NCBI GenBank assembly: GCA_019639115.1
Contig: JAHBSM010000011.1
Location: 86,605 to 150,604 of the forward strand
Direction of reading: 5' to 3'
Length of the DNA: 64,000 bases
Origin: Acidobacteriota bacterium
Lineage (GTDB): Bacteria > Acidobacteriota > Blastocatellia > Pyrinomonadales > Pyrinomonadaceae
In this document: in pieces, positions 44,036-53,382 of the stretch
Layout: each line of letters begins with the position of its first letter
Numbering within the stretch: position 1 is the stretch's first letter
Program-made: the position numbers and the translations under genes
The notes under the pieces: generated by a model
What the model was told of the DNA's origin: nothing
Databases searched by the model: none
Seen by the model: the letters and a program-made list of their open reading frames with translations, nothing else

Positions 44036-46942
44036 ATGAGTATCAAGCAGATCTCCGTCCGCGGAGCACGCCAGCACAATCTCAAAAACATCGATGTCGA
44101 TATACCGCGCGACAAATTTGTCGTGATAACCGGCCTGTCCGGCAGCGGTAAATCATCGCTCGCGTTCGACACGATCTATGCCGAAGGGCAACGGCGATAT
44201 GTCGAATCGCTCTCAGCCTACGCCCGCCAGTTCCTCGATCAGCTAGAGAAGCCCGACGTTGACAGCGTCGAGGGCCTTTCGCCCGCTATCTCGATAGAAC
44301 AGAAGACAGTTTCGCGGAGCCCGCGATCTACGGTCGGCACGGTGACGGAGATCTATGATTTTATGCGTCTCCTGTTCTCGTCAATAGGGCAGCCGCATTG
44401 CCCGCAGTGCGGACTCCCGATCACCCGACAATCGGTGGATCAGATCGTTGACGGCATCGTCGAACTGCCTGAGGGCGAGCGGGTCATGATCCTTGCTCCT
44501 GTGGTGCGCGGACGCAAAGGTGAATTCAAAAAGGAACTTGAGAAACTGCACAAGGACGGCTTTGTGCGGGCCCGAATTGACGGCGAACTGCGTGCGCTCG
44601 ACGAGGAGATCCTGCTCGACAAACGACGAAACCACACGATCGAGGTCGTAGTTGATCGTCTGCTGATGAAGCAGGGCGTCCGCGACCGCCTGACAGAATC
44701 CGTCCGCACTGCTTTGAAGCTCACGGGCGGAGCAGTTCTCGTGTCCATTGTTGACGGTGACGAAAAGCTCTTTTCGGAACGCATGGCATGCGTGAACTGC
44801 GGCACGAACATCGCCCCGCTGGAACCGCGTTCGTTCTCGTTCAATTCGTCATTCGGCGCGTGCAAACGATGCCAGGGGATCGGGACCGTTATGGAAATGG
44901 ACGCGTCAAAGATCGTCCCGGACGAATCGATGCCCGCAGGTAAGGTTGAGTTTCTCGGCGGTGTGGACGCTTCGGCAGCTTCATTTCTGAAAGCCGCATT
45001 AGCCGGGCTTGTCGAGAAAGCCGTCGGCGGCGACAAGCTCGAGCCCCCGGCTGACACCAACGGCAAGGGCACAACCCGCAGGCGACGTGCGGTCGGCGGA
45101 TCCAAGGACACGAATTCAGGGGCCGCGGCTGCGATACTCGACGCACCTTTTAGCGAACTGCCACAAGACATCCGCCAGGCGTTCTTCAACGGAACCAAGC
45201 GGCGAATAACGATCCGCCAGGGCGGGCACGTTTTTGAACGTGAATGGAAAGGAGCGCTACGGGTAATGCGCGACCGGGTCGAGAATCCTCCGTCGGAGCG
45301 CATCAAGACGACACTCGAAGAGTTGGTCGCACCTGTCCCTTGCCCAGAATGCTGCGGCCGCCGCTTGAGGCCTGACAGCCTCGCGGTCCGAGTCGGCGGA
45401 TTGGGGATAGGCGATTATACCGATATGCCGATATCCGAGTCGGCTGCGGTGTTTGGGAAAATGGAGCTCGGCCCTAGAGATGAAAAGATAGCCGGGCTCG
45501 TGCTGAAAGAGATACGCGAGCGGCTTCGATTCCTGGACACGGTCGGTCTCGGATATCTGACGCTGTCGCGGCCGTCGGCGACATTGTCCGGCGGCGAAGG
45601 CCAGCGGATTCGATTAGCCACTCAGATCGGTTCACAGCTTCGCGGGGTCCTCTATGTTCTCGACGAACCGTCGATCGGACTGCATCCACGCGACAATCGC
45701 CGCCTGTTGGACACACTTCAGGCTCTGCGGGATCTGGGCAATACGGTGCTCGTCGTCGAACACGACCAGGAGACCATCGAGAACGCCGACCACGTAATTG
45801 ACCTCGGGCCGCTCGCCGGCACACACGGCGGCGAGATCATCGCCGAAGGTTCGCCGAAGCAGATCGAGCGTTCGGCGAGATCGCTGACGGGCAAATACCT
45901 CAAAGGCGAGATCGCTATCGAGGTGCCCGAGCTCAGGCGTCTGCCCAATGGCCAGCGTATCAGGATCGAGAGCGCTCGCGGCCACAACCTTAAAGAAATT
46001 GATGTCGAGTTTCCGCTTGGCCTCTTGACGGTCGTTACGGGAGTATCCGGCTCAGGTAAATCGACCCTCGTCGAAGAGATACTCTATCCCGCGTTGTACG
46101 CCCACGTTTATGGTTCCGCGGTTACGCCGCTCGAATTCGGTCGGATCGAAGGCCTTGATCTTGTGGATAAGGTCATCGAGATCGACCAATCGCCGATCGG
46201 GCGTACGCCCAGATCCAATCCGGCCACATACACCGGCCTGTTTTCGTTGATCCGCGATCTGTATGCGATGCTCCCGGAATCGCGTGCAAGGGGATACAAG
46301 GCCGGCCGATTCTCGTTCAACGTAAAAGGCGGACGCTGCGAGGCGTGTGAAGGCGATGGCCTAAAGAGGATCGAGATGAATTTCCTGCCTGATGTTTATG
46401 TCACATGTGACGTATGCCGCGGCAAGCGTTACAACCGCGAGACCCTCGCCGTCAGATACAAAGGCCTCTCCATCGCAGACCTGCTCGAGACGACGATCGA
46501 AGACGCTCTCCCGCTACTCGAGAACATACCCGCGATCAGACAGAAGCTCGAAACGCTCCTGGACGTTGGGCTCGGGTACGTGCAGATTGGACAATCCTCG
46601 ACGACGCTCTCGGGCGGCGAGGCTCAACGGATAAAGCTCGCAAAAGAACTGTCGAAACGTGCAACCGGCAAGACCATCTATATCCTCGACGAGCCAACGA
46701 CCGGCCTGCACTTTGCGGACGTTCATAAGCTGCTCGATGTCCTGCAAAAGCTCGTCGATACCGGCAACACCGTCATCGTCATCGAACACAACCTCGACGT
46801 CATCAAGAGCGCCGACCATATCATAGACCTAGGCCCCGAAGGCGGGACGGGCGGCGGTAAGGTAGTCGCCACCGGCACTCCCGAAGAGGTCGCAAAGGTC
46901 AAGAAGTCATTCACGGGTCAGGCGTTGAAAGCGGTATTGTGA
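44036..46942 (+). CDS. uvrA: UvrABC excinuclease subunit A
   Basis: DNA-damage recognition ATPase of nucleotide excision repair; a dimer that loads UvrB. 968 residues, slightly long because of a low-complexity stretch (about residues 335-375, [19 protein letters not shown]). Walker A motifs [12 protein letters not shown] and [16 protein letters not shown] signatures LSGGEGQRI and [11 protein letters not shown], zinc fingers CVNCG...CKRCQG and RCEACEG...[14 protein letters not shown] 44036, with TGATAAAAT about 40 bases upstream as a possible -10. No LexA box was recognised with certainty. Convergent with pdxJ. Confidence 0.97.
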   Translation: MSIKQISVRGARQHNLKNIDVDIPRDKFVVITGLSGSGKSSLAFDTIYAEGQRRYVESLSAYARQFLDQLEKPDVDSVEGLSPAISIEQKTVSRSPRSTVGTVTEIYDFMRLLFSSIGQPHCPQCGLPITRQSVDQIVDGIVELPEGERVMILAPVVRGRKGEFKKELEKLHKDGFVRARIDGELRALDEEILLDKRRNHTIEVVVDRLLMKQGVRDRLTESVRTALKLTGGAVLVSIVDGDEKLFSERMACVNCGTNIAPLEPRSFSFNSSFGACKRCQGIGTVMEMDASKIVPDESMPAGKVEFLGGVDASAASFLKAALAGLVEKAVGGDKLEPPADTNGKGTTRRRRAVGGSKDTNSGAAAAILDAPFSELPQDIRQAFFNGTKRRITIRQGGHVFEREWKGALRVMRDRVENPPSERIKTTLEELVAPVPCPECCGRRLRPDSLAVRVGGLGIGDYTDMPISESAAVFGKMELGPRDEKIAGLVLKEIRERLRFLDTVGLGYLTLSRPSATLSGGEGQRIRLATQIGSQLRGVLYVLDEPSIGLHPRDNRRLLDTLQALRDLGNTVLVVEHDQETIENADHVIDLGPLAGTHGGEIIAEGSPKQIERSARSLTGKYLKGEIAIEVPELRRLPNGQRIRIESARGHNLKEIDVEFPLGLLTVVTGVSGSGKSTLVEEILYPALYAHVYGSAVTPLEFGRIEGLDLVDKVIEIDQSPIGRTPRSNPATYTGLFSLIRDLYAMLPESRARGYKAGRFSFNVKGGRCEACEGDGLKRIEMNFLPDVYVTCDVCRGKRYNRETLAVRYKGLSIADLLETTIEDALPLLENIPAIRQKLETLLDVGLGYVQIGQSSTTLSGGEAQRIKLAKELSKRATGKTIYILDEPTTGLHFADVHKLLDVLQKLVDTGNTVIVIEHNLDVIKSADHIIDLGPEGGTGGGKVVATGTPEEVAKVKKSFTGQALKAVL

Positions 46943-46945
46943 GTT

Positions 46946-47716
46946 TCAACTAATAGCCACGATCATCTCGCGGACGGCTTTTTCCAATCCGACAAACACT
47001 GCACGCGAGATGATGTGGTGGCCGATGTTGAATTCCTCGATCTCGGGCATGCGGGCGAGAGCGGCGACGTTGGTCGTTGTGAGGCCGTGGCCGGCTGCGA
47101 CGATGAGACCGATGGATTTGGCGTGGGCGGCAGCGGCGTGGAGGCGGGAAAGCTCCGTCGCTGGCGAGAGAACCACCCCGTCAGCCGAAGCGGCTGCCAC
47201 CCCTCCTTCGTGGGTAGGGGAGCGAGGAAGAGTGATCTCCGCGTATTCTGCAGTACAGAGCTCTATCTGGTCGGCGCCAGCACGCGCGGCGGCGGTGATC
47301 TGGTCGATGACGGGGTCGATGAATATGCTGACCGAGATACCTGCGGCTTTTAGCCTTTCGACAGCATTCTTTACCGTTTCAAAGTTATTGACGACGTCGA
47401 GGCCGCCTTCGGTAGTGATCTCGTTCGGGTTCTCGGCGACCAAAGAAACGGCATCGGGCCTCACACGCGTCGCGATCGCGATCATCTCGTCGGTTGCCGC
47501 CAGTTCGACGTTCAAATAGCAGTCGATCTCGGAACGAAGCTGCTCGACATCCGCGTCCTGAATGTGGCGGCGGTCGCCCCGAAGGTGCACGGTGATGCCG
47601 TCCGCACCAGCTCCGAGGCATACTCGGGCCGCTTCGATCACACTCGGTTCGATCGTCTTGCGTGCCTCACGAACGGTCGCAACATGATCGATATTTACGT
47701 TGAGTTTTGCCGTCAT
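46946..47716 (-). CDS. pdxJ: Pyridoxine 5'-phosphate synthase with in-frame insertion
   Basis: Final ring closure of vitamin B6 synthesis from 1-deoxyxylulose-5-phosphate and aminoacetone phosphate. 256 residues; usual ~240. KLNVNIDHVATVREAR, ADGITVHLRGDRRHIQD, ELAATDEM, LVAENPNEITTEGGLDV and VAAGHGLT...EFNIGHHIISRAVFVGL are all canonical. Between CTAEYAE and ELSRLHAAA lies an extra stretch (about residues 165-184, RSPTHEGGVAAASADGVVLS) encoded by a palindromic DNA element inserted in frame. This loop is on the outside of the barrel, so function is probably retained. Stop is 3 bases from the uvrA stop. Confidence 0.95.
   Translation of the reverse strand: MTAKLNVNIDHVATVREARKTIEPSVIEAARVCLGAGADGITVHLRGDRRHIQDADVEQLRSEIDCYLNVELAATDEMIAIATRVRPDAVSLVAENPNEITTEGGLDVVNNFETVKNAVERLKAAGISVSIFIDPVIDQITAAARAGADQIELCTAEYAEITLPRSPTHEGGVAAASADGVVLSPATELSRLHAAAAHAKSIGLIVAAGHGLTTTNVAALARMPEIEEFNIGHHIISRAVFVGLEKAVREMIVAIS
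47172..47226. repeat. Palindromic element inserted in frame within pdxJ
   Basis: About 55 bp with two adjacent hairpins: AGCCG-AAG-CGGCT (47183-47195) and CCCCT...AGGGG (47200-47220). Its boundaries coincide with the extra residues of PdxJ. The C/G-rich hairpin pair resembles dispersed REP-like or Rickettsia-type palindromic elements. No second copy was noticed in this window. Confidence 0.6.
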
Positions 47717-47791
47717 ATCGGAAGTGTAGCCACGAACCCGGAGATTGTCACGGACGTATGGGAATACCGCGATCCGAGCTCGAATTTCGTA

Positions 47792-48538
47792 TTATTCGCT
47801 GCTGATCTCGTAGGCGCCTTGTTTAGCATTACGGCGTATCTGCATCAGCTCGCTGATCATTCGGCGGGTGTCGCGGACAACGCTGACCTTCGAGCCCGCA
47901 ACGTCATTCCAGCGGACAGGTATCTCGGCAAGCCGCAGCCTGTGATGGTTAGCGACAAAAAGGAACTCGACGTCGAAGCCGAACCGATCGATCGTCATCA
48001 CGTCGAGCAACAGCCGAAACTTCTCCATATCAAATGCCTTAAAGCCGCATTGAGTATCAACGAAGGGAAGTCCGGACATCGTTCGGATAACAAGGTTCAT
48101 TACTTTGCCGCCTTGTTCGCGTCGCCATGGCTGGTGGGTACCTATCAGAGAACGGTCAAGAGCACGCGAACCGAAAGTGACGTCGTATTGACCGCTGCGG
48201 ATAGGATCGACGAGTTTGTGCATCTCTTCGATCGGGGTCGATAGGTCCGCATCCGAGAACAAGGCGACCCGTGCGGAGGCAGCTTTGAGTCCGCACCGAA
48301 CCGCATAGCCTTTGCCTCTATTAGGCTCATATCTGATCACCTTTAGCTTGGCATCGGGAAATGCCGCTGCCGCGTTGTGAGCAACATCCGATGTGTCGTC
48401 AGTTGAGCCGTCGTCAACGACGATCAATTCGGCATCAATGCCCGACGATCCAATGTATTCGAGTATCCGAGCGACAGTGCCGCCGAGCCTTTGGCTCTCG
48501 TTATACGCGGGGACAACAATTGAGAGTTCTTCTGCCAT
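47792..48538 (-). CDS. Family 2 glycosyltransferase, dolichyl/polyprenyl-phosphate sugar synthase type
   Basis: 248 residues from ATG 48538 (a longer frame adds a 12-residue lead with no supporting signal). GT-A start MAEELSIVVPAYNESQRLGG, ELIVVDDGSTDDT, the NRGKGYAVRCGL block and the DxD region FSDADLSTPIEEM (residues 95-107), then GGKVMNLVIRTMSGLPFVDTQCGFKAF and FGFDVEFLFVA. This order matches dolichyl-phosphate glucosyltransferase/mannosyltransferase-like proteins that load a sugar on a polyprenol carrier. No transmembrane C-terminus, unlike longer family members. Divergent from ctpA. Confidence 0.9.
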   Translation of the reverse strand: MAEELSIVVPAYNESQRLGGTVARILEYIGSSGIDAELIVVDDGSTDDTSDVAHNAAAAFPDAKLKVIRYEPNRGKGYAVRCGLKAASARVALFSDADLSTPIEEMHKLVDPIRSGQYDVTFGSRALDRSLIGTHQPWRREQGGKVMNLVIRTMSGLPFVDTQCGFKAFDMEKFRLLLDVMTIDRFGFDVEFLFVANHHRLRLAEIPVRWNDVAGSKVSVVRDTRRMISELMQIRRNAKQGAYEISSE

Positions 48539-48643
48539 CTGACAAATAGCTAATGGTAAGCATTGTCCGGTCAAAAGTAAATTTCGTCGCCGCGGTCAAT
48601 TGGCAGTAAATGCTTGTGTTATATTCTAGTTTCGCTATTGGTG

Positions 48644-50275
48644 ATGAATAAACGATTTGGCATATTGGCGGTTTTGGTCATCGGTGCGGGCGCATTGCTC
48701 GGCGGGCTTCTCGGAAGGGTTCCGGCCAAAGCGACGGCGGGCGAAGTGACGCCGGAAGTAGTGGTCGCCGATTATCGCACGGCGATGGCCCTGGTCGAAG
48801 ACGGATACGCAGGCAAGATTGATCTCGAGCGGGTCACGGATACTTCGATCCAGGGAATGCTCTGGTCGCTGGATCCGCACTCGTCTTTCTTTAACAGGGA
48901 AGAACTGAAAAAGCTCGACGAAGAGCAGGCGTCGCAATTCTATGGGATCGGCGTCTCTATCTTTCAGCATCGTGACGGCGTCTATGTACAGTCGGTGCTG
49001 CCCGGCACTCCTGCTGAAAAGGCCGGAATGAGGTACGGGGACCGGTTCATCGAGATCGACGGAAAAGATGCTCGCGAATGGTCAAGCTCCGAGGTTTCGA
49101 AGAACGTACGCGGCGAGAAAGGCACGGTCGTGAAGGTAAAGATCGACCGCGCGGCATCCGATGCACCGATCTCGTTCGAGATCACGCGCGGCGGAGTTCC
49201 GCTTCCGTCGGTCCGTAATTACTTCATGCTGCCTAATTCGGTCGGATATGTCGGGTTGACCGGCGGATTCCAGCAAACTACGTCCGAGGAGTTGAAGGCA
49301 GCCATAGCGGACCTCAAGAAGCAAGGCCTCAAGAGCCTGATACTCGATCTCAGAGGCAATCCGGGCGGTATTCTGGAACAAGCGGTCGCGGTCGTGAGCC
49401 AGTTCATTCCGGCCGGCAAGACGGTCGTTTCGGTCAAAGCCTCGCGGTTCGAACAGAATCGAGAGCTGCGATCAAAAGGGAATGATCCGAATGCCTTTCC
49501 TCTTGTCGTGCTGATAAACGGGGGATCGGCTTCGGCATCTGAGATTGTTGCCGGTGCTATACAAGACTACGACCGCGGGATCGTCGTCGGGTCTGAGAGT
49601 TTTGGGAAAGGGCTTGTTCAGCGCGTATTCCGCCTCCCGTATGGGACCGGGCTGACGTTGACGACCGCGAGATACTACACGCCATTCGGCCGATCGCTCC
49701 AACGCGATTATTCGCATAGTTCGATCTACGAATACTATTCCCACAATTCGGACAGCGACGATCCGGACTTTGAAACACCAAAGCCGGAAGGCGTACCGGT
49801 CACGACGGCAAACGGCCGCGTTCTGTATGGAGGACGCGGTATCGAACCAGATGTCGCTGTCGATCGCCCTAAGAATGGCGAATTAAGAAGCCGGATCAAC
49901 GAGGCTGCATTCTTTTTTACTCGTCTGCTTGTGGCGGGCAAGGTCGCAGGCCTTGAGAATTATAAGAACGATAAACAGAACTTCAAGCAGAGCATTCAGG
50001 CGAGCGAGATCCAGATCACGGACAGGGTATTTGAAGCATTTCGTCAGTTTGCGGTATCGGACCCGGCGAATGGGCTGAAGCAGGAAAATCTCCAGGCGTT
50101 GGCCGAATACGCTCGCGGGCGGCTGAGACAGGAGCTTGCTACGGCCGATTACTCGTACGAAGCCGGGCTGCAGGTTCAGATAGAGAATGACCCGCAAGTG
50201 TTGAAAGCGACCCAATCAATGGCCGAGGCCGCAAAGCTGGTAGAAATCGCTCTGATACGGCCAATTTCTCGCTGA
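48644..50275 (+). CDS. Carboxyl-terminal processing protease (S41 family)
   Basis: 543 residues from ATG 48644; in-frame TTG 48614 and GTG 48641 exist but the ATG gives a normal signal anchor (FGILAVLVIGAGALLGGLL). The PDZ domain (FYGIGVSIFQHRDGVYVQSVLPGTPAEKAGMRYGDRF) precedes the S41 catalytic core: LILDLRGNPGG, nucleophile Ser297 in NGGSASASEIVAGA, and Lys322 in SESFGKGLVQ, 25 residues later as in Prc/CtpA. It trims or degrades periplasmic proteins at their C-termini. The C-terminal ~140 residues are an extension with predicted helices. Stands between two functionally unrelated genes. Confidence 0.93.
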   Translation: MNKRFGILAVLVIGAGALLGGLLGRVPAKATAGEVTPEVVVADYRTAMALVEDGYAGKIDLERVTDTSIQGMLWSLDPHSSFFNREELKKLDEEQASQFYGIGVSIFQHRDGVYVQSVLPGTPAEKAGMRYGDRFIEIDGKDAREWSSSEVSKNVRGEKGTVVKVKIDRAASDAPISFEITRGGVPLPSVRNYFMLPNSVGYVGLTGGFQQTTSEELKAAIADLKKQGLKSLILDLRGNPGGILEQAVAVVSQFIPAGKTVVSVKASRFEQNRELRSKGNDPNAFPLVVLINGGSASASEIVAGAIQDYDRGIVVGSESFGKGLVQRVFRLPYGTGLTLTTARYYTPFGRSLQRDYSHSSIYEYYSHNSDSDDPDFETPKPEGVPVTTANGRVLYGGRGIEPDVAVDRPKNGELRSRINEAAFFFTRLLVAGKVAGLENYKNDKQNFKQSIQASEIQITDRVFEAFRQFAVSDPANGLKQENLQALAEYARGRLRQELATADYSYEAGLQVQIENDPQVLKATQSMAEAAKLVEIALIRPISR

Positions 50276-50364
50276 TCTGACGCAAAATTTACGCGGCCCG
50301 CGGCCCGCACGTTTTAGGACAGCGGCCTGTGGGTTAATATTGTTATTTGGTCGGTATCTCAGGT

Positions 50365-51489
50365 ATGTATAAGCAGATCGGTATCTTGACCGGCGGAGGC
50401 GACGCTCCCGGACTGAACGCGGCGATCAGAGCTGTGGTTCGAACGGCTGTCGGCGAATTCGGTATGAAGTGTATCGGTATCGAGGATAGCTTTGAGGGCA
50501 TTCTCGGCGAGACACATACCGTCAAGCTCACGACCAAGAGCGTGAGCGGAATTTTGCCGCGCGGCGGTACGATACTTGGGACGAGGAACAAGGGCAGCTT
50601 CGTAAGGATGGTGGACGGACGGCCGTCGATCAAGGAGATGCCAATATCTGAGGCGCTTGCAAACCTTGACATCCTTGGTATCGAAGCACTTATTGCGATC
50701 GGCGGCGAAGGAACGCTTGCCATCGCCGAACAGTTCCACCGCAGAGGATTCCCGGTGATCGGCGTCCCCAAGACGATCGACAACGATCTGGCAGCGACTG
50801 AATTGACGTTCGGATTTATGACCGCGATCGATATTGCGACCGAGGCTCTCGACCGGCTTCACACGACCGCGGCGTCGCACGATCGCGTTATGGTCCTCGA
50901 GGTCATGGGCCGCAATACAGGTTGGATAGCGCTCCATGCCGGACTTGCGGGCTCGGCAGACCTGATACTGATCCCGGAGATCCCTTTCTCCTACGAGTCT
51001 ATTGTCCAAAAGGTACAGGCTCGCGAGGAAAGCGGCTCTCGGTTCACAAATATCGTCGTTGCGGAAGGTGCAAAAGAGGTCGGCGGCACCGAAATGTATC
51101 GCGACCAGTCGGAGCTAAGGCTCGGCGGGATCGGAGACCACATCCGGCACCGAGTCGAAGAGATGACCGGCAAGGAATCGCGCTGTGTCGTGCTCGGGCA
51201 CCTTCAACGAGGCGGTAGCCCGAATGCATTCGACCGGATGCTCGGAACCAATTTCGGAGCCTGTGCGGTACGCGCCCTCGCAAGCGGCGAAACAGGCAAT
51301 ATGGTCGCGCTCCAGGCCGGCACCATCGTAACGGTACCGTTGTCAGAGGCATGTGCAAACATCAAAACGGTGCCGACGGACGGCCAACTCGTTAGGACAG
51401 CTCGTGACATCGGCATTTCGTTCGCGGCCCCTAAGCAATCGATACTCGGCGAGGACGCAGCATTTGAGGCTCGGACGAGCGGGTCTTGA
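50365..51489 (+). CDS. pfkA: 6-phosphofructokinase (mixed donor-site signature)
   Basis: 374 residues from ATG 50365. Phosphorylates fructose-6-phosphate. MYKQIGILTGGGDAPGLNAAIRAVV, GGTILGTRNKG, GGEGTLAIAEQ and PKTIDND are present. The donor-site positions are Gly116 (E. coli Gly104) and Lys136 (E. coli Gly124): ATP enzymes usually have Gly/Gly and PPi enzymes Asp/Lys, while the Gly/Lys mixture with GGEGT occurs in the actinobacterial-type ATP-using group. So ATP is likely but not certain. Catalytic Asp139 is present in TIDND. Stop overlaps the greA start by four bases. Confidence 0.93.
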   Translation: MYKQIGILTGGGDAPGLNAAIRAVVRTAVGEFGMKCIGIEDSFEGILGETHTVKLTTKSVSGILPRGGTILGTRNKGSFVRMVDGRPSIKEMPISEALANLDILGIEALIAIGGEGTLAIAEQFHRRGFPVIGVPKTIDNDLAATELTFGFMTAIDIATEALDRLHTTAASHDRVMVLEVMGRNTGWIALHAGLAGSADLILIPEIPFSYESIVQKVQAREESGSRFTNIVVAEGAKEVGGTEMYRDQSELRLGGIGDHIRHRVEEMTGKESRCVVLGHLQRGGSPNAFDRMLGTNFGACAVRALASGETGNMVALQAGTIVTVPLSEACANIKTVPTDGQLVRTARDIGISFAAPKQSILGEDAAFEARTSGS

Positions 51490-51971
51490 AAGACAAAGAC
51501 ATGGAAGAGGTAAAGAAAAAACTCAAAAAGGAACTAGAGGAACTGGAGCAGGAGCTTCATTTCAAGCTCCCGAAAGTGATCCAGCATGCGCGCGAGTTCG
51601 GCGATCTGAGCGAGAACGCCGAATACAAGGCGGCCAAAGAGCGCCAATCTATGGTGCAAGCCCGCATCAGCCTGCTGCAGCAAAGACTGATGGAGGTCGA
51701 TTCGATCGACGTTTCAAAGCTGCCGCTCGACCGGGTGGCATATGGAACTACGGTCGTCCTCTTTGATATAGAGAAAGAAGAAAAGGTAACTTACGACTTG
51801 GTGACGTCAGAGGAAAGTGACCCTGAGTCTGGTAAGATATCGACGGCTTCGCCGATCGGCTCTGCGTTGATCGGGCGCGAAGAAGGCGACGAGATAAAGG
51901 TCAAGACCCCGACCGGCCTTCGTTCGTTCGAGATCGTGCGCGTCACGACCATCCACGACAAACAAGGCTGA
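51486..51971 (+). CDS. greA: Transcription elongation factor GreA
   Basis: Rescues backtracked RNA polymerase by stimulating transcript cleavage. 161 residues from TTG 51486, which overlaps the pfkA stop; an ATG at 51501 would shorten the coiled coil to slightly less than family length, so the TTG is favoured. N-terminal coiled coil with the tip GDLSENAEYKAAKERQSMVQARI carries the acidic Asp/Glu that reach the active site; the C-terminal FKBP-like domain ends SPIGSALIGREEGDEIKVKTPTGLRSFEIVRV. Coupled to pfkA on the same transcript. Confidence 0.95.
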   Translation: MKDKDMEEVKKKLKKELEELEQELHFKLPKVIQHAREFGDLSENAEYKAAKERQSMVQARISLLQQRLMEVDSIDVSKLPLDRVAYGTTVVLFDIEKEEKVTYDLVTSEESDPESGKISTASPIGSALIGREEGDEIKVKTPTGLRSFEIVRVTTIHDKQG

Positions 51972-51982
51972 ACAGAGAGACT

Positions 51983-52627
51983 ATGTTGGGTGCAGGTATC
52001 GGACGCGGAGCGATGCGGATCATCAATGCGATGGTACGTGGTTTGGCGTCGGCCGGCATCTCTCCAAATGTTCTGACAACGACCGGCGTGCTCATAAATA
52101 TGGGCTGCGGCGTATTGTTCGGCATTGGTGAATTTTTCTGGGCGGGCATTGTGCTGATACTGGCTAACCTGTTCGACATGCTGGACGGCAATGTAGCCCG
52201 GCTGTCGGGCCGCGTCACGAAATTCGGGAGTTTTCTGGATTCGTCGCTGGACCGGTTGTCCGACATGGTCGCATTCGTCGGTATAATTATTTTCTACGCG
52301 GGCAATTCTCCTCAGCATTCGATAGTCAATGTCTTTTTGGCAAGTGTCGGCATGATGGCCTCGGTGATGGTCAGCTATACGACCGCTAGAAGCGAGAGCC
52401 TCGGCGTAAAGGCGAATGTCGGATTCCTCCAGCGTCCCGAACGCGTTGTGCTGCTGATAATCGGAGCGCTTTCGACCTGGGATTGGAACTCCGATAGCTT
52501 TTTTGCCAACCGTATGCCTCAGGTGCTCTGGGTCCTGGCGGTCGGATCAGTGTGGACCCTTATCCACCGAATGATCTATATATGGAAGGAATTCAGGAAG
52601 CTTGACCAGGGGCAAGATGCCGGATGA
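51983..52627 (+). CDS. CDP-alcohol phosphatidyltransferase family protein
   Basis: 214 residues, four to six hydrophobic segments. The signature DGx2ARx8Gx3Dx3D is complete: DMLDGNVARLSGRVTKFGSFLDSSLDRLSD. Substrate alcohol is not readable; relatives include phosphatidylinositol-phosphate and archaetidylinositol-phosphate synthases. It differs from the pgsA at 7289 in having a shorter N-terminus and the context pfkA-greA-this-unknown-unknown-accC. Ends overlapping the next gene by four bases (ATGA), so translation is coupled. Confidence 0.88.
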   Translation: MLGAGIGRGAMRIINAMVRGLASAGISPNVLTTTGVLINMGCGVLFGIGEFFWAGIVLILANLFDMLDGNVARLSGRVTKFGSFLDSSLDRLSDMVAFVGIIIFYAGNSPQHSIVNVFLASVGMMASVMVSYTTARSESLGVKANVGFLQRPERVVLLIIGALSTWDWNSDSFFANRMPQVLWVLAVGSVWTLIHRMIYIWKEFRKLDQGQDAG

Positions 52628-53085
52628 CCGAGAAACTCTCTCAATTGTGGACAAGCTTGACTAAGTGGCTTTCCGAAAGGTGGGCGACCTTGACCTGGGG
52701 CGAGATCGGGCTCGGCGTCAGTCTCTTTTTGGTCTCTCTGGCGGTTAGCTTTGGCGCGATAGCCGTCGTGATGGTCAAGATTCCGGCGAATTATTTCAGT
52801 TCGCATTATCAGCATGATTTCCTTCCGGATAGCCCTTTTCTGGTCCGGTGGGGGGCAGTGATCCTCAAGAATATATTTGGGATCTTTCTCATTTTGCTTG
52901 GTATCGTTCTATCCTTGCCCGGAGTTCCCGGACAAGGGATCCTCACGATCTTACTTGGGCTGATCATGGTCGATATTCCGGGCAAGAGACCGATAGAGGC
53001 GAGAATAATCAAGAGGCCGGCGGTTCTGGCTGCGATCAACAACTTACGTGCCAGATACGGCAAGCCGGAGCTGGTTGTCGATTGA
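52624..53085 (+). CDS. PGPGW-like small membrane protein
   Basis: 153 residues. Two membrane helices: LGVSLFLVSLAVSFGAIAVVMVKI and FGIFLILLGIVLSLPGVPGQGILTILLGLIMV. The second contains LPGVPGQG, a variant of the PGPGW motif typical of a family of unknown function. A basic C-terminus follows (KRPIEARIIKRPAVLAAINNLRARYG). Overlaps the upstream phosphatidyltransferase by four bases. Its role is unknown, but a link to lipid metabolism is plausible from the neighbour. Confidence 0.8.
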   Translation: MTEKLSQLWTSLTKWLSERWATLTWGEIGLGVSLFLVSLAVSFGAIAVVMVKIPANYFSSHYQHDFLPDSPFLVRWGAVILKNIFGIFLILLGIVLSLPGVPGQGILTILLGLIMVDIPGKRPIEARIIKRPAVLAAINNLRARYGKPELVVD

Positions 53086-53089
53086 GAAC

Positions 53090-53377
53090 ATGGGTTGGTT
53101 CGAACGATTGTTCAAAAAAGGTGTGCCTGATCCGGCTGAGCGGCGCAGGCAATTGCTGTCAACCGGGCGAATAACGGACGGTGTGATACTGGACGCCGGC
53201 CTCAACGATGACGGCGATGAAGTGGTCCATTACCTCTATACCCTGAATGGTGTGGACTTTGAATCTTCAGACGTGCTGACGCCCCAACAGCTCGCACTGC
53301 CGGCCAAATACGCACCCGGAGCAAAGGTGGCGATCAGATACGACCCGCGGAACCAAGGCAACTCGATCGTCGAATAG
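53090..53377 (+). CDS. Small DUF3592-like protein
   Basis: 95 residues from ATG 53090 (the longer frame from 53048 overlaps the previous gene). The C-terminal half, VHYLYTLNGVDFESSD...YAPGAKVAIRYDPRNQGNSIVE, has the strand order of DUF3592-type domains, usually found in small membrane or secreted proteins, but there is no signal peptide here. The short N-terminus, GWFERLFKKGVPDPAERRRQLLSTG, is basic. Lies 4 bases after the previous stop and 5 before accC, so it is in the same operon. Confidence 0.72.
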   Translation: MGWFERLFKKGVPDPAERRRQLLSTGRITDGVILDAGLNDDGDEVVHYLYTLNGVDFESSDVLTPQQLALPAKYAPGAKVAIRYDPRNQGNSIVE

Positions 53378-53382
53378 ATGCG

